This document shows, in pieces, positions 27,157 through 37,032 of a stretch of 64,000 nucleotides of DNA (position 1 is the stretch's first letter; every line of letters starts with the position of its first letter). The translations under genes were made by a program, and so were the position numbers. This stretch comes from Miltoncostaea sp963770865 (GTDB taxonomy: Bacteria > Actinomycetota > Thermoleophilia > Miltoncostaeales > Miltoncostaeaceae). The notes under the pieces are model-generated. The model made no database searches. It had not been told where the DNA came from and saw only the letters and a program-made list of their open reading frames with translations. The stretch spans positions 1 through 64,000 of the forward strand of contig CAVYRD010000014.1 of NCBI GenBank assembly GCA_963770865.1. Direction: 5' to 3'.

Positions 27157-27804
27157 TCAAGCCCCCACGGCGGCGGGCGTCAGCTCGCGGATCGAGGCGA
27201 GCACCGGGTCGGCCAGGGCGAGCGCCTCGGCGGCCGGCGGGTAGAGGGCGTTCGGGATCGCGGCCACCCGCATGCCCGCCGCGGCGGCGGCCCGGATGCC
27301 CGCGCCCGAGTCCTCGACCGCCACGGCGTGCTCCGGCCCCACGCCCAGCAGCTCCAGCGCCCGCAGGTAGACGTCGGGCGAGGGCTTGCCGCGCGCGACC
27401 TCCTCCGAGGAGACCGTCGCCGCGAAGGCGTCCGCCAGCCCGCCCTGGCCGAGCACCGCCTCGATCAGGGCGCGGCTCGACGAGCTCGCGAGACCCAGCG
27501 GGACCCGGTCCGCCATCGCGCGCACGGCCTCGCGGGCGCCGGGGATGAACGGCGGCCGCTCCCGGTAGCGCGCCACCAGGCGCTCCACCACCTCGGCCTC
27601 GATCTCGGACGGTGACATCGGCAGGCCCACCTCGCGGTGCATGTAGCCGGTCCACTCCGGGGTGCTCATGCCCATCATGTCCCGGTGGGCGCGGGCGCTC
27701 CAGCGCCCGCCGCGCTCGCGCGCGAGCCCCTCGCGCACCTCGTCCCAGACCTCCTCGGAGGAGATCAGCACCCCGTCCATGTCGAAGACGACGGCGCGGA
27801 TCAC
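27157..27804 (-). CDS. HAD-superfamily phosphatase (beta-phosphoglucomutase-like)
   Basis: About 215 residues: VIRAVVFDMDGVLISSEEVW (motif I DxDG), cap helices with MMGMSTPEWTGYMHREVG, motif II LGLASSSSRALI, motif III GKPSPDVYLRALELLGV, motif IV VAVEDSGAGIRAA. It is a subfamily I HAD of the sugar-phosphatase/phosphomutase type; substrate unknown. GTG 27802-27804 is chosen; GTG 27817-27819 is a close alternative. It is divergent from the thioesterase gene. Confidence 0.8.
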   Translation of the reverse strand: MIRAVVFDMDGVLISSEEVWDEVREGLARERGGRWSARAHRDMMGMSTPEWTGYMHREVGLPMSPSEIEAEVVERLVARYRERPPFIPGAREAVRAMADRVPLGLASSSSRALIEAVLGQGGLADAFAATVSSEEVARGKPSPDVYLRALELLGVGPEHAVAVEDSGAGIRAAAAAGMRVAAIPNALYPPAAEALALADPVLASIRELTPAAVGA

Positions 27805-27842
27805 GGGCGCGACCGCCACGGCGCGGGGCCGCGGCCCGCGGA

Positions 27843-27848
27843 TAGGCT
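27843..27848 (+). promoter_or_regulatory. Predicted -10 element for the thioesterase gene
   Basis: TAGGCT matches the TANNNT pattern seen before many genes here. A transcript starting about seven bases later would carry a leader of some 40 bases with GAGGAGG before ATG 27895. Confidence 0.35.
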
Positions 27849-27894
27849 GCGGCCGTCCCCGCCGCCGGGGCGGGCCGAGCGGCGAGGAGGCGGG

Positions 27895-28281
27895 ATGCAG
27901 GCACGCTTGCTGGAGTCGGTCTTCCCCACCGACACGAACCCCCGCGGCAACCTCTTCGGAGGCACGCTGGTGTCGTGGATGGACAAGGCGGCGGGCTTCG
28001 CCGCCATGCGCCGGGCCCGCTCCACCGTGGTCACGGCGGCGATCGAGGACATCGCGTTCAGCGTCCCGATCGTGGTGGGGGACCTGGTGGAGGTGAACGC
28101 GCGCGTGGTGTCCGTGGGGCGCACGAGCATGCGGGTCCGCGTGGAGGTGAGCAAGGAGGACCCGATCGCGGGAACCAGCGAGCTCTGCACGGTCGGCCAC
28201 TTCACGATGGTGGCCATCGGCCCGGACCGGCGCCCCGTGCCGGTGCCCGCCGAGGGGCTGGAGGAGCCGGCCGCCACCTAG
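27895..28281 (+). CDS. Hotdog-fold acyl-CoA thioesterase
   Basis: 128 residues: ESVFPTDTNPRGNLFGGTLV and SWMDKAAGFAAMRRA contain the Asn/Gly-rich active-site entry and Asp of cytosolic YciA/BACH-type thioesterases. Then come VTAAIEDIAFSVPIVVGDLV, VEVNARVVSVGRTSMRVRVE and FTMVAIGPDRRPVPVP. It hydrolyses acyl-CoA to free acid and CoA. GAGGAGG lies four bases before ATG 27895. Confidence 0.85.
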   Translation: MQARLLESVFPTDTNPRGNLFGGTLVSWMDKAAGFAAMRRARSTVVTAAIEDIAFSVPIVVGDLVEVNARVVSVGRTSMRVRVEVSKEDPIAGTSELCTVGHFTMVAIGPDRRPVPVPAEGLEEPAAT

Positions 28282-28351
28282 GACACCCCTGGGGAACAAA
28301 GGTCGTGCGGCCCGCCGAGCGAAAACCGAGCGACCGGATGGCCGCGGCCAT

Positions 28352-28374
28352 CGCCGATGCTGGTGACATCGGCG
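28352..28374. terminator. Hairpin between the convergent thioesterase and GCS2 genes
   Basis: CGCCGATG (28352-28359) and CATCGGCG (28367-28374) form a perfect 8-bp stem with a 7-base loop. It lies about 70 bases from each gene end, so it may serve both strands. Confidence 0.45.
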
Positions 28375-28442
28375 TTGACGCGGACGCCGGAGCGCGACGG
28401 TTTGCAGCCGGCGGACGTGCGGCCGACTTCTTCAGGGATGTC

Positions 28443-29939
28443 CTATCCACCCGGCACGTCCCACGTGTGGACCGGGGCACCGCCGGCGCTGCGCTCCAGG
28501 TAGGCCTCCATCAGGGCGGCCAGGGCGTACGGGCGCGGGCGCCCGTCGCCGAGCGCGGCCAGGGCGCGCCGCTGCCACACCGAGCCGGTCTGGCCCGACG
28601 CGACGCGCTCGGCCACGACGGCCAGCAGCCCGTCGGCCTCCTCCGGGTCCACGCCGAAGCCGGTGAGGCCCACGCGCGCGACCGGCAGCAGGCGGCCGAT
28701 CAGCTCCGACGCCGATGCCGGGCGCGGCGACGGGGCCTCCGGCGAGGGCCACAGGAGCACGGCGCCGAGCCCCTCGCGGGCGGCGGCGTAGAAGTTGCGC
28801 CGCGCGTAGTCGAAGGGCATCGAGCGGGCCATCCAGCCCATCTGGGGCGCGAGCGCCATCGTGAGTCCCACCAGGAAGGCGAGGTTCGCGCGCATGTCGG
28901 CGAGCGTCGGGCCGGCCGGCAGCGCCCGCATCTCGATGCGCAGGTGGGCGTCCTCGCCCGGCTGGTACACCGCCCGGTTCCACCGCCACACCGTGCCGTG
29001 GTGCAGGCGCAGCTCGCGCAGCGACGGCGTGCCGCCCGCCGCCAGCACGCTGGCGGGGTCCTCCTCGGAGACCACCGGCAGGATCGGCACGTGGAGGGCG
29101 ACGCTCTCGGCGAAGGGCTCCAGCGGGCCGGCGATCCATCCGTGCCCGAAGGCCGCCCGCGACGGCCGCCAGCGCCGGCCCACCGGGGCCCGGTCGTCGA
29201 TCGCCTGGCCGAAGACGGCCACCCGCGTCTCGTGCCACAGGAGCTGCTCCAGCAGGATCGGAGAGTTGCCCGCGGCCGCCAGGACCGGGCCGACGGCCGT
29301 CTGGGCGGCGTTGAACGCCGACGCGAAGGCGCTCGGGGGGACCCGCAGGTGCAGGTGCAGGCCGGTGGCCGCGCCCTCCAGGGTGATGTCGTCCCAGCCC
29401 ATCCGCAGCGGCTCGTCGCCGTCGATGTCGATGCGGAACGGCTGGCCGCCGCGCAGGTTCATCAGCCCGTCGCGCAGGGCGCGGAAGCGCGGCGAGTCGC
29501 TCATCGCCGCCGGCCCGAGGTCCATCGGGCGCAGCGTGGGCAGGATGCCCACGGTCGCCACGCGCGCGCCCGCGACGGCCGACGCGCGCGCGATCTCGGC
29601 GAGCCCCCGCGCGAGGTCGTCGCCGATCTCCGTCAGCGGCCGCCCGGACAGCGGCACGGGGGCGGAGTTGAACTCGAGGTTGAAGCGGTCGAGCTCCAGC
29701 TCCAGGCCCGGCAGGTCCGCCGCGGCGCGCACGGCCTCGTTGACCGGCGCCGGGCGCCCGCCCGCGTCCACGAGCCCGATCTCGAGCTCCACTCCGATCG
29801 ACGGGTCGCCGGCGCCGAAGCCCGGCCGCTCGATCAGCGCGCCGAGCGCGGCGAGGCCCTCGCGGCAGCGCTCGGCGAAGCGGTGGTGGTCGCCCTCGGT
29901 GAACGCCCGGGCCTCGATCTCCTCTCCCATCCCCACCAT
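28443..29939 (-). CDS. GCS2-family carboxylate-amine / glutamate-cysteine ligase
   Basis: About 498 residues. GVELEIGLVDAGGRPAPVNE, LELDRFNLEFNSAPVPLSGR, ALRDGLMNLRGGQPFRIDID, GAATGLHLHLRVPPSAFASA, LLEQLLWHETRVAVFGQAI and LRIEMRALPAGPTLADMRAN follow the order of the glutamate-cysteine ligase type 2 / YbdK-EgtA superfamily, ATP-dependent enzymes joining Glu-type carboxylates to an amine. Whether the acceptor is cysteine (ergothioneine or glutathione-type route) cannot be decided. Starts at ATG 29939, 29930 or 29948 are close together; GGCAGG and GGTGGGG precede the first two. Confidence 0.75.
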   Translation of the reverse strand: MVGMGEEIEARAFTEGDHHRFAERCREGLAALGALIERPGFGAGDPSIGVELEIGLVDAGGRPAPVNEAVRAAADLPGLELELDRFNLEFNSAPVPLSGRPLTEIGDDLARGLAEIARASAVAGARVATVGILPTLRPMDLGPAAMSDSPRFRALRDGLMNLRGGQPFRIDIDGDEPLRMGWDDITLEGAATGLHLHLRVPPSAFASAFNAAQTAVGPVLAAAGNSPILLEQLLWHETRVAVFGQAIDDRAPVGRRWRPSRAAFGHGWIAGPLEPFAESVALHVPILPVVSEEDPASVLAAGGTPSLRELRLHHGTVWRWNRAVYQPGEDAHLRIEMRALPAGPTLADMRANLAFLVGLTMALAPQMGWMARSMPFDYARRNFYAAAREGLGAVLLWPSPEAPSPRPASASELIGRLLPVARVGLTGFGVDPEEADGLLAVVAERVASGQTGSVWQRRALAALGDGRPRPYALAALMEAYLERSAGGAPVHTWDVPGG

Positions 29940-30013
29940 CCTGCCCATTGCGGAGGAGGCCGATGCGCCGCCCGTCCGCCACGCGCGTGCGTGACCGCGC
30001 AATACTGCCCTCG

Positions 30014-30682
30014 ATGCTGTCTCCCGTGGTGATGGTGGTGGAGGACGACGCGGCCCTGCGCTCGGTGCTCGCGCGCGGGCTCGCGGAGGAGGGCTTCCGC
30101 TGCGAGGTCGTCGAGACCGGGGCGCAGCTCCTGGAGCGGGTCGCGGCCGAGGGGCCGGACGCGCTGGTGGTCGACGTGGGCCTGCCGGACTGCGACGGCC
30201 GCGACGTCTGCCAGGCTCTGCGGGCGCGCGGGGACGAGACCCCGGTGCTGTTCCTCACGGCCCGCGACGCCCTGGTCGACCGCCTGGCCGGCTTCGAGGC
30301 GGGCGGCGACGACTACCTGACCAAGCCCTTCTCGCTGGACGAGCTGGTCGCGCGCCTGCGGGCGCTGATCCGGCGGGCCGGGACGTCCACCGTGGCGCGC
30401 GTCGGCGGCGTGGAGCTCGACCCAACCACCCACGCCATCTGCGCCGGCGAGGAGCTGGCCCGCCTCACGCCCACCGAGTTCCGCATCCTGGCCGCCCTCT
30501 TCACGCGGCCCGGCCAGGCCGTGCGGCGCCGCGAGCTGGTGCGCGCCGGCTGGCCGCACGGGGCCATCGTCAACGACAACACGCTCGACGCGTACATCGC
30601 GCGCCTGCGGCGCAAGCTGCGGACGCTGCCCGGCGCGCCGACCCTCGAGACCGTGCACGGCGTGGGGTACGCGATCCGGTGA
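30014..30682 (+). CDS. OmpR-family response regulator
   Basis: 222 residues. The receiver domain has VMVVEDDAAL, DALVVDVGLPDCDGRDV (phospho-acceptor Asp), VLFLTARDALVDRLAGFEAG and GDDYLTKPFSLDEL. The C-terminal winged helix has ARLTPTEFRILAALFTRPGQ, NDNTLDAYIARLRRKL and VHGVGYAIR. Its TGA overlaps the GTG of the histidine kinase (GTGA at 30679-30682). The pair forms a standard two-component system; the signal is unknown. Confidence 0.92.
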   Translation: MLSPVVMVVEDDAALRSVLARGLAEEGFRCEVVETGAQLLERVAAEGPDALVVDVGLPDCDGRDVCQALRARGDETPVLFLTARDALVDRLAGFEAGGDDYLTKPFSLDELVARLRALIRRAGTSTVARVGGVELDPTTHAICAGEELARLTPTEFRILAALFTRPGQAVRRRELVRAGWPHGAIVNDNTLDAYIARLRRKLRTLPGAPTLETVHGVGYAIR

Positions 30683-32025
30683 GGCTCGGCCGGCCGCGGG
30701 CGCTCCGCTCGCGCCTGCTGCTCGCGATCGTCGCCGGCGTGGGGGTCGCGCTGGCCCTCCTCATCCTGGTCTTCAACATCGCGCTCGGGCGGTCGCTGGA
30801 GAACGACGCGGACGAGATCGTCCACGCGCGGGCGCAGGCCAAGCTCGCCAGCCTCACGGTGAGCGGCTCGGGCATCGCCACCCCGCCGGGACGGGCGGTC
30901 GGCCGCTTCGACACCCAGACCTGGGTCTTCGCGGGCGACCGGCTACTGGAGGGGCCGCCGGCCAACCCGGAGGTCAACCCGGTGGCCCGCTCGCTCACGG
31001 CCACCGGCGGGGGGACGATCGACGTGGGGGACGACGTCCGCCTCTACGCCCTGCCGGTGACGGCCGGCGGGGAGCGCGTCGGCACCGTGGTGGCCGGCCT
31101 GGCGCTCGCGCCCTACAACCGCACGCGCACCATCGCGCTCATCGCCTCCATGGTGCTCGGCGCCATCGTGCTGAGCGCGGTGGCGCTGGCGTCGGCCCTG
31201 ATCCTGCGTGCGGCGCTCCGGCCGGTCGCGCGGATGACCGCCGACGCGGCCGCCTGGAGCGAGAGCAACCTCGACAGCCGCTTCGCCGCCGGCCCGCCGT
31301 ACGACGAGATCACCCGGCTGGCGGCGACCCTCGACGGCCTCCTGGACCGCCTGGCGGCCGGCATGCGCCGCGAGCGCCGGCTGACGGCCGAGGTGTCGCA
31401 CGAGCTGCGCACGCCGCTCACGCAGATCACGGCCGAGATCGACCTGGCCCTGCGCCGCGACCGGCCGCCGGCCGAGTACCGCGAGGCCCTGGAGCGCATC
31501 CGCGCCGGAGCGGCCCGCATCGAGGCGACCGTCGAGACGCTGATGGCCACCGCGCGCCAGGAGACGCTGCTGCCGCACGGCACCGGCGACGCCGGCCAGG
31601 CCGCCTCCCACGTCGTGGCCGCGTGCGAGCCGCTCGGCGCGAGGCGGGGCGTGCAGATCGCGGTCGAGGCCCCGCGCACCGGGGCGCGCGCGGGCGTCGA
31701 GGTCCAGGTGATCGAGCGGATCCTGCAGCCCATCGTCGAGAACGCCTGCCGCTACGCCCGCGCCCTCGTGCGCGTGGCGGTCACCGTCGACGATCGCGGG
31801 GTCGCGCTGGAGGTGGTGGACGACGGGCCCGGCGTGCCCGACGCCGAGCTCGAGACGATCTTCGAGCCCGGCGTGCGGGGCTCGGCGGAGGAGAACGGCC
31901 GCGCCGCGGGCGCCGGCCTCGGCCTGTCGCTGTCGCGCCGGCTGGCGCGCGCGGCCGGCGGCGACGTCGAGGCGCTCGCCGCGTCCGACAGCGGCCGCTT
32001 CGTGGTGCGGCTCCCGGCGGCCTAG
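30679..32025 (+). CDS. Sensor histidine kinase
   Basis: 448 residues: TM1 (LLLAIVAGVGVALALLILVF), an extracytoplasmic sensor of about 100 residues, TM2 (IALIASMVLGAIVLSAVALA), HAMP, a DHp domain with AEVSHELRTPLTQITAEIDL (phospho-His), and HATPase with IVENACRYARALV, VVDDGPGVPDAELETIFEPG and GAGLGLSLSRRLA. It autophosphorylates and signals to the regulator encoded just upstream, with which it overlaps by four bases. Confidence 0.92.
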   Translation: MRLGRPRALRSRLLLAIVAGVGVALALLILVFNIALGRSLENDADEIVHARAQAKLASLTVSGSGIATPPGRAVGRFDTQTWVFAGDRLLEGPPANPEVNPVARSLTATGGGTIDVGDDVRLYALPVTAGGERVGTVVAGLALAPYNRTRTIALIASMVLGAIVLSAVALASALILRAALRPVARMTADAAAWSESNLDSRFAAGPPYDEITRLAATLDGLLDRLAAGMRRERRLTAEVSHELRTPLTQITAEIDLALRRDRPPAEYREALERIRAGAARIEATVETLMATARQETLLPHGTGDAGQAASHVVAACEPLGARRGVQIAVEAPRTGARAGVEVQVIERILQPIVENACRYARALVRVAVTVDDRGVALEVVDDGPGVPDAELETIFEPGVRGSAEENGRAAGAGLGLSLSRRLARAAGGDVEALAASDSGRFVVRLPAA

Positions 32026-32032
32026 CGGTCGC

Positions 32033-32325
32033 TCAGGCGGTCGCCGGCACCACGAGCGCGCCGGCCTCGACGAGGACGGCCAGGGCCTCGACCAGCTCCG
32101 GCGCGAACTGGGTGCCCGCGCAGCGGCGGCACTCGGTGAGGGCCTCGGCCGTGGCGAGGGGCGTCGCGGTGCGAGCGCTCGGAGATCGTGACGCCCAGGC
32201 GCCGGCGACCGCCAGGATGCGGGCACCGTCGCTGATCGCCTCCCGGCGAGGCCGTCGGGATAGCCGAGCCCCGGCGAACCGGGCTCCTCGGGCAGCAGGA
32301 CCCGGGCAGGGACGGACGATGGCAC
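32033..32325 (-). pseudogene. HD-GYP-type phosphodiesterase remnant (C-terminal fragment)
   Basis: GTG 32323-32325 opens VPSSVPARVLLPEEPGSPGL, then GYPDGLAG, matching the GYP segment of HD-GYP domains. After a one-base loss from a G run near 32250 the frame continues EAISDGARILAVAGAWASRS, TPLATAEALTECRRCAGTQF and APELVEALAVLVEAG, the HD-GYP C-terminal end (normally ARILAVADAYDAM...L...GTQFDP). The catalytic HD half is missing and the usual ADAYDAM is degraded to AGAWASR. This is a decayed c-di-GMP phosphodiesterase or response-regulator output domain. It ends seven bases from the kinase stop. Confidence 0.6.
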
Positions 32326-32386
32326 GGCCCCAGCCTCGCCGTCATGCCCCGTCGGCGCAGCCCTGGCCCCGGCCCGGGGCCGATCG

Positions 32387-33304
32387 TCAGGCGTCGCCCG
32401 TGAGGCGGGCCCTCTCCATCGTGCGCTCGGCCATCCGGCGGGTGGCGTCGTCGATCATCTCGCCGCCGAGATCGGCCGCCCCTGCGCCGGCCGCCGCCGC
32501 GGCGGCGTGGGCCTCCAGGACGCGCCGTGCGCGCTCCACGTCGGCGGGGTCCACGCCGTAGACGCGGTCGAGCACCGGGATCTGGGAGGGGTGGATGCTC
32601 CACTTGCCGTCGTAGCCCAGCGCGCGCGAGCGCGTCGCCGCCGCCTCGAGCCCCTCCGCGTCGGCGATCACGGCGTACGGGCCGTCCACCGCCTGCAGGC
32701 CGTGCGCCCGCGCGGCCACGAGGATCCGCCCGAGGGCGTGGTGCCACCCGTCGCCCGGGTAGCCCGGCACGGGCGCGCCGATCGGCGCGTGCGGCATGCC
32801 CAGCGACGCCGCCAGGTCTCCCGGGCCCAGCACCAGGGCCTCCAGACGCGCCGGGCAGGACGCCGCGATGGCCTCCGCGCCGGCGAGGCCCCGCGCCGTC
32901 TCGATCTGCGCCTCCAGGCCGATGCCGCCCTCCGGCAGGCCCAGCTCGCGCTCCAGCGCGCTCAGCAGGTAGCCGGCGAATGCGACGTGGTCCGGCTCGT
33001 CGACCTTGGGCAGCACGATCACGTCCACCGCCGCGCCGGCGCGCTCCACAACGGCCGTGATGTCGCGGTGGCAGTGGGCGGTGTCGACCGCGTTCACCCG
33101 TACGGCGGCGGTGGGCGCCGCTAGGCCCCCGCGCAGGGCCGCGGCCACGGCGTCGCGGGGCCCGTCGCCCTTCTCCCCCGCCGCGACCGAGTCCTCCAGG
33201 TCGAGGATCACCTCGTCCGCGGCGAGCCCGGCCGCCTTGGCGAGCATGCGGGCGCTGGTGCCGGGGACGACGTGGCAGCTGCGCCGGGCGCGCGGCGGGC
33301 GCAC
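32387..33304 (-). CDS. HpcH/HpaI-family CoA-ester lyase (CitE-like)
   Basis: 305 residues, TIM-barrel: HVVPGTSARMLAKAAGLAAD, EVILDLEDSVAAGEK, VIVLPKVDEPDHVAFAGYLL, IGLEAQIETARGLAGAEAIA, LEALVLGPGDLAASLG, RSRALGYDGKWSIHPSQIPV. This is the CitE/malyl-CoA lyase/Mcl type, Mg2+-dependent, cleaving or forming (3S)-malyl- or citramalyl-CoA-like esters. GTG 33302-33304 begins two bases after the stop of the HerA-like gene, so the two are co-translated. No citrate-lyase partner subunits are nearby. Confidence 0.82.
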   Translation of the reverse strand: MRPPRARRSCHVVPGTSARMLAKAAGLAADEVILDLEDSVAAGEKGDGPRDAVAAALRGGLAAPTAAVRVNAVDTAHCHRDITAVVERAGAAVDVIVLPKVDEPDHVAFAGYLLSALERELGLPEGGIGLEAQIETARGLAGAEAIAASCPARLEALVLGPGDLAASLGMPHAPIGAPVPGYPGDGWHHALGRILVAARAHGLQAVDGPYAVIADAEGLEAAATRSRALGYDGKWSIHPSQIPVLDRVYGVDPADVERARRVLEAHAAAAAAGAGAADLGGEMIDDATRRMAERTMERARLTGDA

Positions 33305-33306
33305 GG

Positions 33307-34832
<1,526 letters not shown>

Positions 34833-34833
<1 letters not shown>

Positions 34834-35777
34834 CAGGGGACGAGCACCTGCTTGCGCCCGCGGGCCCCGGCGGCCTGGCGCGCCCACGCCGCGGGCGCCT
34901 CGGCGAGCGGCACCGTCTCGATCTCCAGGCTCACCTCGCCGAGCGCCGCGACCTCCGTCAGCTCGGCGTAGGCCCGCCGCACCTCGGACGGCTCCTCGGA
35001 GAAGACGGAGAACCCGAGCAGGTCGGCCCGCGTGCCGCGCAGCGGTCCGGCGACCACCTCCAGCGACGGGCTCTCGGCGTTGCCCACCTGCACGTGGCGG
35101 CCGTTGCGGCGCAGCACGCCGATCGCGGCGGCGGCCGAGTCTCCCCAGAGGGCGTCCACCACCAGATCGGCACCCTCGCCGCAGGCCTCGCGCAGCGCGT
35201 CGGCCAGGCCGTCGCCGGTGGGCAGGGCCACGTCGGCGCCGAGCGTCAGGGCGCGCTCGCGCCCCTCGGCGCTGCGGGCGACGGCCACCACCCAGCGCGC
35301 GCCGTTCAGCCGCGCGGCCTGGACGGCCACCTGCCCCACGACCCCGCTCGCGCCGAGCACCACCACGGTCTCGCCCGGGGCCAGGCGCCCGCGCTCGCGC
35401 ACCGGCATCCAGCCCGCGAGGCCGGCGATGCCGAGCGCGGCGGCCGCCGCGTCCTCCAGCGCGTCCGGCACCGGCACGAGCGTCTCGTCGGGCGCGGAGA
35501 CGACCTCACCGAAGGCGCCGGTCATCGTGAGGCACCACACGCGCGTGCCGCGGGGCAGGCGCTCCGACGAGACGACCTCGCCGACCGCCTCCGCCCCCGC
35601 GGTGAACGGCGGCTCGGGCAGCGGCATGTAGAAGCGGCCCGACGCGATGGCCAGGTCCACCGGGTTCAAAGCCGCCGCGCGCAGGCGCACCAGCGCGCGC
35701 CCGGGGCCCGCGGAGGGCTCCGGCGCGTCCGTGACGGCCGGGGCCGCGCCCCACTCCACGACGCTGACGGATCGCAT
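34833..35777 (-). CDS. Medium-chain dehydrogenase/quinone oxidoreductase-like protein
   Basis: 314 residues: MRSVSVVEWGAAPAVTDAPE, VRLRAAALNPVDLAIASGRF, EPPFTAGAEAVGEVVSSERL, VVVLGASGVVGQVAVQAARL (NADPH Rossmann motif) and LVVDALWGDSAAAAI. Zinc ligands are absent, as in the QOR group. It reduces quinones or enones with NADPH. TAGCGT (complement of 35785-35790) lies seven bases before ATG 35775-35777, so the start is probably leaderless and this choice is supported over GTG 35786. Confidence 0.82.
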
Positions 35778-35784
35778 CGGCGCC

Positions 35785-35790
35785 ACGCTA
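35785..35790 (-). promoter_or_regulatory. -10 element, leaderless start of the quinone oxidoreductase gene
   Basis: TAGCGT on the minus strand, seven bases before ATG 35777. Confidence 0.45.
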
Positions 35791-35897
35791 CACGCCGCCG
35801 CCCGCGCGCAGGCGCCCGACGGCCGTCATCCGATCCGGCCCTCCGTTTTGGCCCGGGGGCCAAGGTGGGCCGGCCGGACCCCGCTCACACTCGGCCC

Positions 35898-36089
35898 ATG
35901 ACATGGAACACATCGGAGCATCGGGACGACGACCTCGTCTGGGTCCCCTGCGGCACCTGCTGGGGGCAGCGGACGCTGTTCACCCCCACGCCGGACCGCG
36001 GCGGCCTGATCGCGAGCGCGTGCCCCTCCTGCATGGGGATGGGCGAGCGGCTCGCGGGCGGGGATCACATCCCGGCGCCGGCCGCCTGA
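35898..36089 (+). CDS. Small zinc-ribbon protein (DnaJ-type CxxC pairs)
   Basis: 63 residues. LVWVPCGTCWGQRTLFTPTP and ASACPSCMGMGERLAG form two CxxC knuckles with the CxxCxGxG flavour of DnaJ zinc fingers. Probably binds one zinc; partner unknown. ATG 35898-35900; no clear RBS. Four bases separate its stop from that of the convergent Cys-rich microprotein. Confidence 0.65.
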   Translation: MTWNTSEHRDDDLVWVPCGTCWGQRTLFTPTPDRGGLIASACPSCMGMGERLAGGDHIPAPAA

Positions 36090-36093
36090 CGCA

Positions 36094-36213
36094 CTAGGAG
36101 GGCTTGCGGCGCTTGCGGTTCTCGGGCCGCAGCGGGCACCCGGCGCACACGCGCTTGGAGTCGCAGCAGCGCTTCTTGACCTTCACGCGCTTCTTCTTGG
36201 CCCCGGCCGCCAT
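36094..36213 (-). CDS. 39-residue basic cysteine-rich microprotein
   Basis: Minus strand reads MAAGAKKKRVKVKKRCCDSK followed by RVCAGCPLRPENRKRRKPS. About half the residues are Lys/Arg, with a CC-x5-C-x2-C cluster that could bind zinc. TATGCT (complement of 36223-36228) lies nine bases before ATG 36211-36213, so it is probably leaderless. Small basic CC...CxxC proteins of this kind are familiar from actinobacterial genomes, without known function; a ribosome or nucleic-acid role is a guess. Confidence 0.7.
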   Translation of the reverse strand: MAAGAKKKRVKVKKRCCDSKRVCAGCPLRPENRKRRKPS

Positions 36214-36222
36214 CCGGCGGGG

Positions 36223-36228
36223 AGCATA
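36223..36228 (-). promoter_or_regulatory. -10 element of the basic Cys microprotein gene
   Basis: TATGCT on the minus strand, nine bases before ATG 36213. Confidence 0.4.
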
Positions 36229-36274
36229 GCCGCGTCCTCACACGGCGTGTGAGGCGCGCCGAAGTCGAGCGGCG

Positions 36275-36370
36275 CTAGCCGGCGAGACCCAGCAGCCAGC
36301 CGGCCGTCAGCACGACGACGCCGATTCCGGCGATGACGAGCGGGTGCAGGGGCGGGAGGATGCGCTGCAT
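36275..36370 (-). CDS. 31-residue single-helix membrane microprotein
   Basis: Sequence MQRILPPLHPLVIAGIGVVV then LTAGWLLGLAG: a short basic start and one transmembrane helix. AGGAG lies six bases before ATG 36368-36370, a strong reason to believe it is translated. No family is recognised; single-helix proteins this small often regulate larger membrane proteins. It is divergent from the PAP2 gene. Confidence 0.55.
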   Translation of the reverse strand: MQRILPPLHPLVIAGIGVVVLTAGWLLGLAG

Positions 36371-36430
36371 TCGGGTCTCCTGTGAACGGGCGGGCGCGAC
36401 CGCTCCCCCTCTTCGCCGCCGCCCCTCGGC

Positions 36431-36436
36431 TACCCT
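36431..36436 (+). promoter_or_regulatory. -10 element, leaderless start of the PAP2 gene
   Basis: TACCCT followed by seven bases and the GTG at 36444. Confidence 0.4.
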
Positions 36437-36443
36437 CCCGCGG

Positions 36444-37025
36444 GTGCCCGCGATCGACCTCCTGACGAGCGTGGACGACGGACTGGTCCGCGCGGCGGCC
36501 GATCTGCGCACGGCCCCGCTCACCGCCGTCATGACCCTGCTGTCCGCGTGGTGGGTCAAGGGGATCGCGATCGCGGCGATGGGCACGGTCGCCGACCTGC
36601 GCCGACGCCCGCGGCGCCTCCCGCCGACGCCGCTCTACGCCGCAGCCGCCCTGCTGCTGGCCTCGTGGGCGAGCGGCGCGCTGAAGGACGTCGTCGACCG
36701 GATGCGGCCGCCCCTCGCCGACCACGCGATCGGCGCCCTGGTGACGGTCCCGTCGGACCCCTCCTTCCCCTCCGGCCACGCGGCCACGGCGTTCGCCGCC
36801 GCGGGCGTGGTGGCCGCGCTGCACCCGCGCCTGCGCCTGCCGGCCCTCGGGCTCGCCGCGCTGGTGGCCGTCTCGCGCGTCTACCTCGGCGTCCACTACC
36901 CCAGCGACGTCCTGGCCGGCGGCGCGCTCGGCCTGGCGATCGCCGCCGTCGTGGTGAGCATCCCCTTCACGCTGTCCGCCGCCCTCGCCAGGATGCGGGT
37001 GTGGCGGACCCGCCCCTCGACCTGA
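36444..37025 (+). CDS. PAP2-superfamily membrane phosphatase
   Basis: 193 residues, about five helices. The three acid-phosphatase motifs are present: KDVVDRMRPP (KxxxxxxRP), SFPSGHAATAF (PSGH) and SRVYLGVHYPSDVLAGG (SRxxxxxHxxxD). It dephosphorylates lipid phosphates such as undecaprenyl pyrophosphate or phosphatidate at the outer membrane face. GTG 36444 is supported by a leaderless promoter. Seven bases separate its stop from the SDR remnant. Confidence 0.88.
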   Translation: MPAIDLLTSVDDGLVRAAADLRTAPLTAVMTLLSAWWVKGIAIAAMGTVADLRRRPRRLPPTPLYAAAALLLASWASGALKDVVDRMRPPLADHAIGALVTVPSDPSFPSGHAATAFAAAGVVAALHPRLRLPALGLAALVAVSRVYLGVHYPSDVLAGGALGLAIAAVVVSIPFTLSAALARMRVWRTRPST

Positions 37026-37032
37026 GCCCCCC

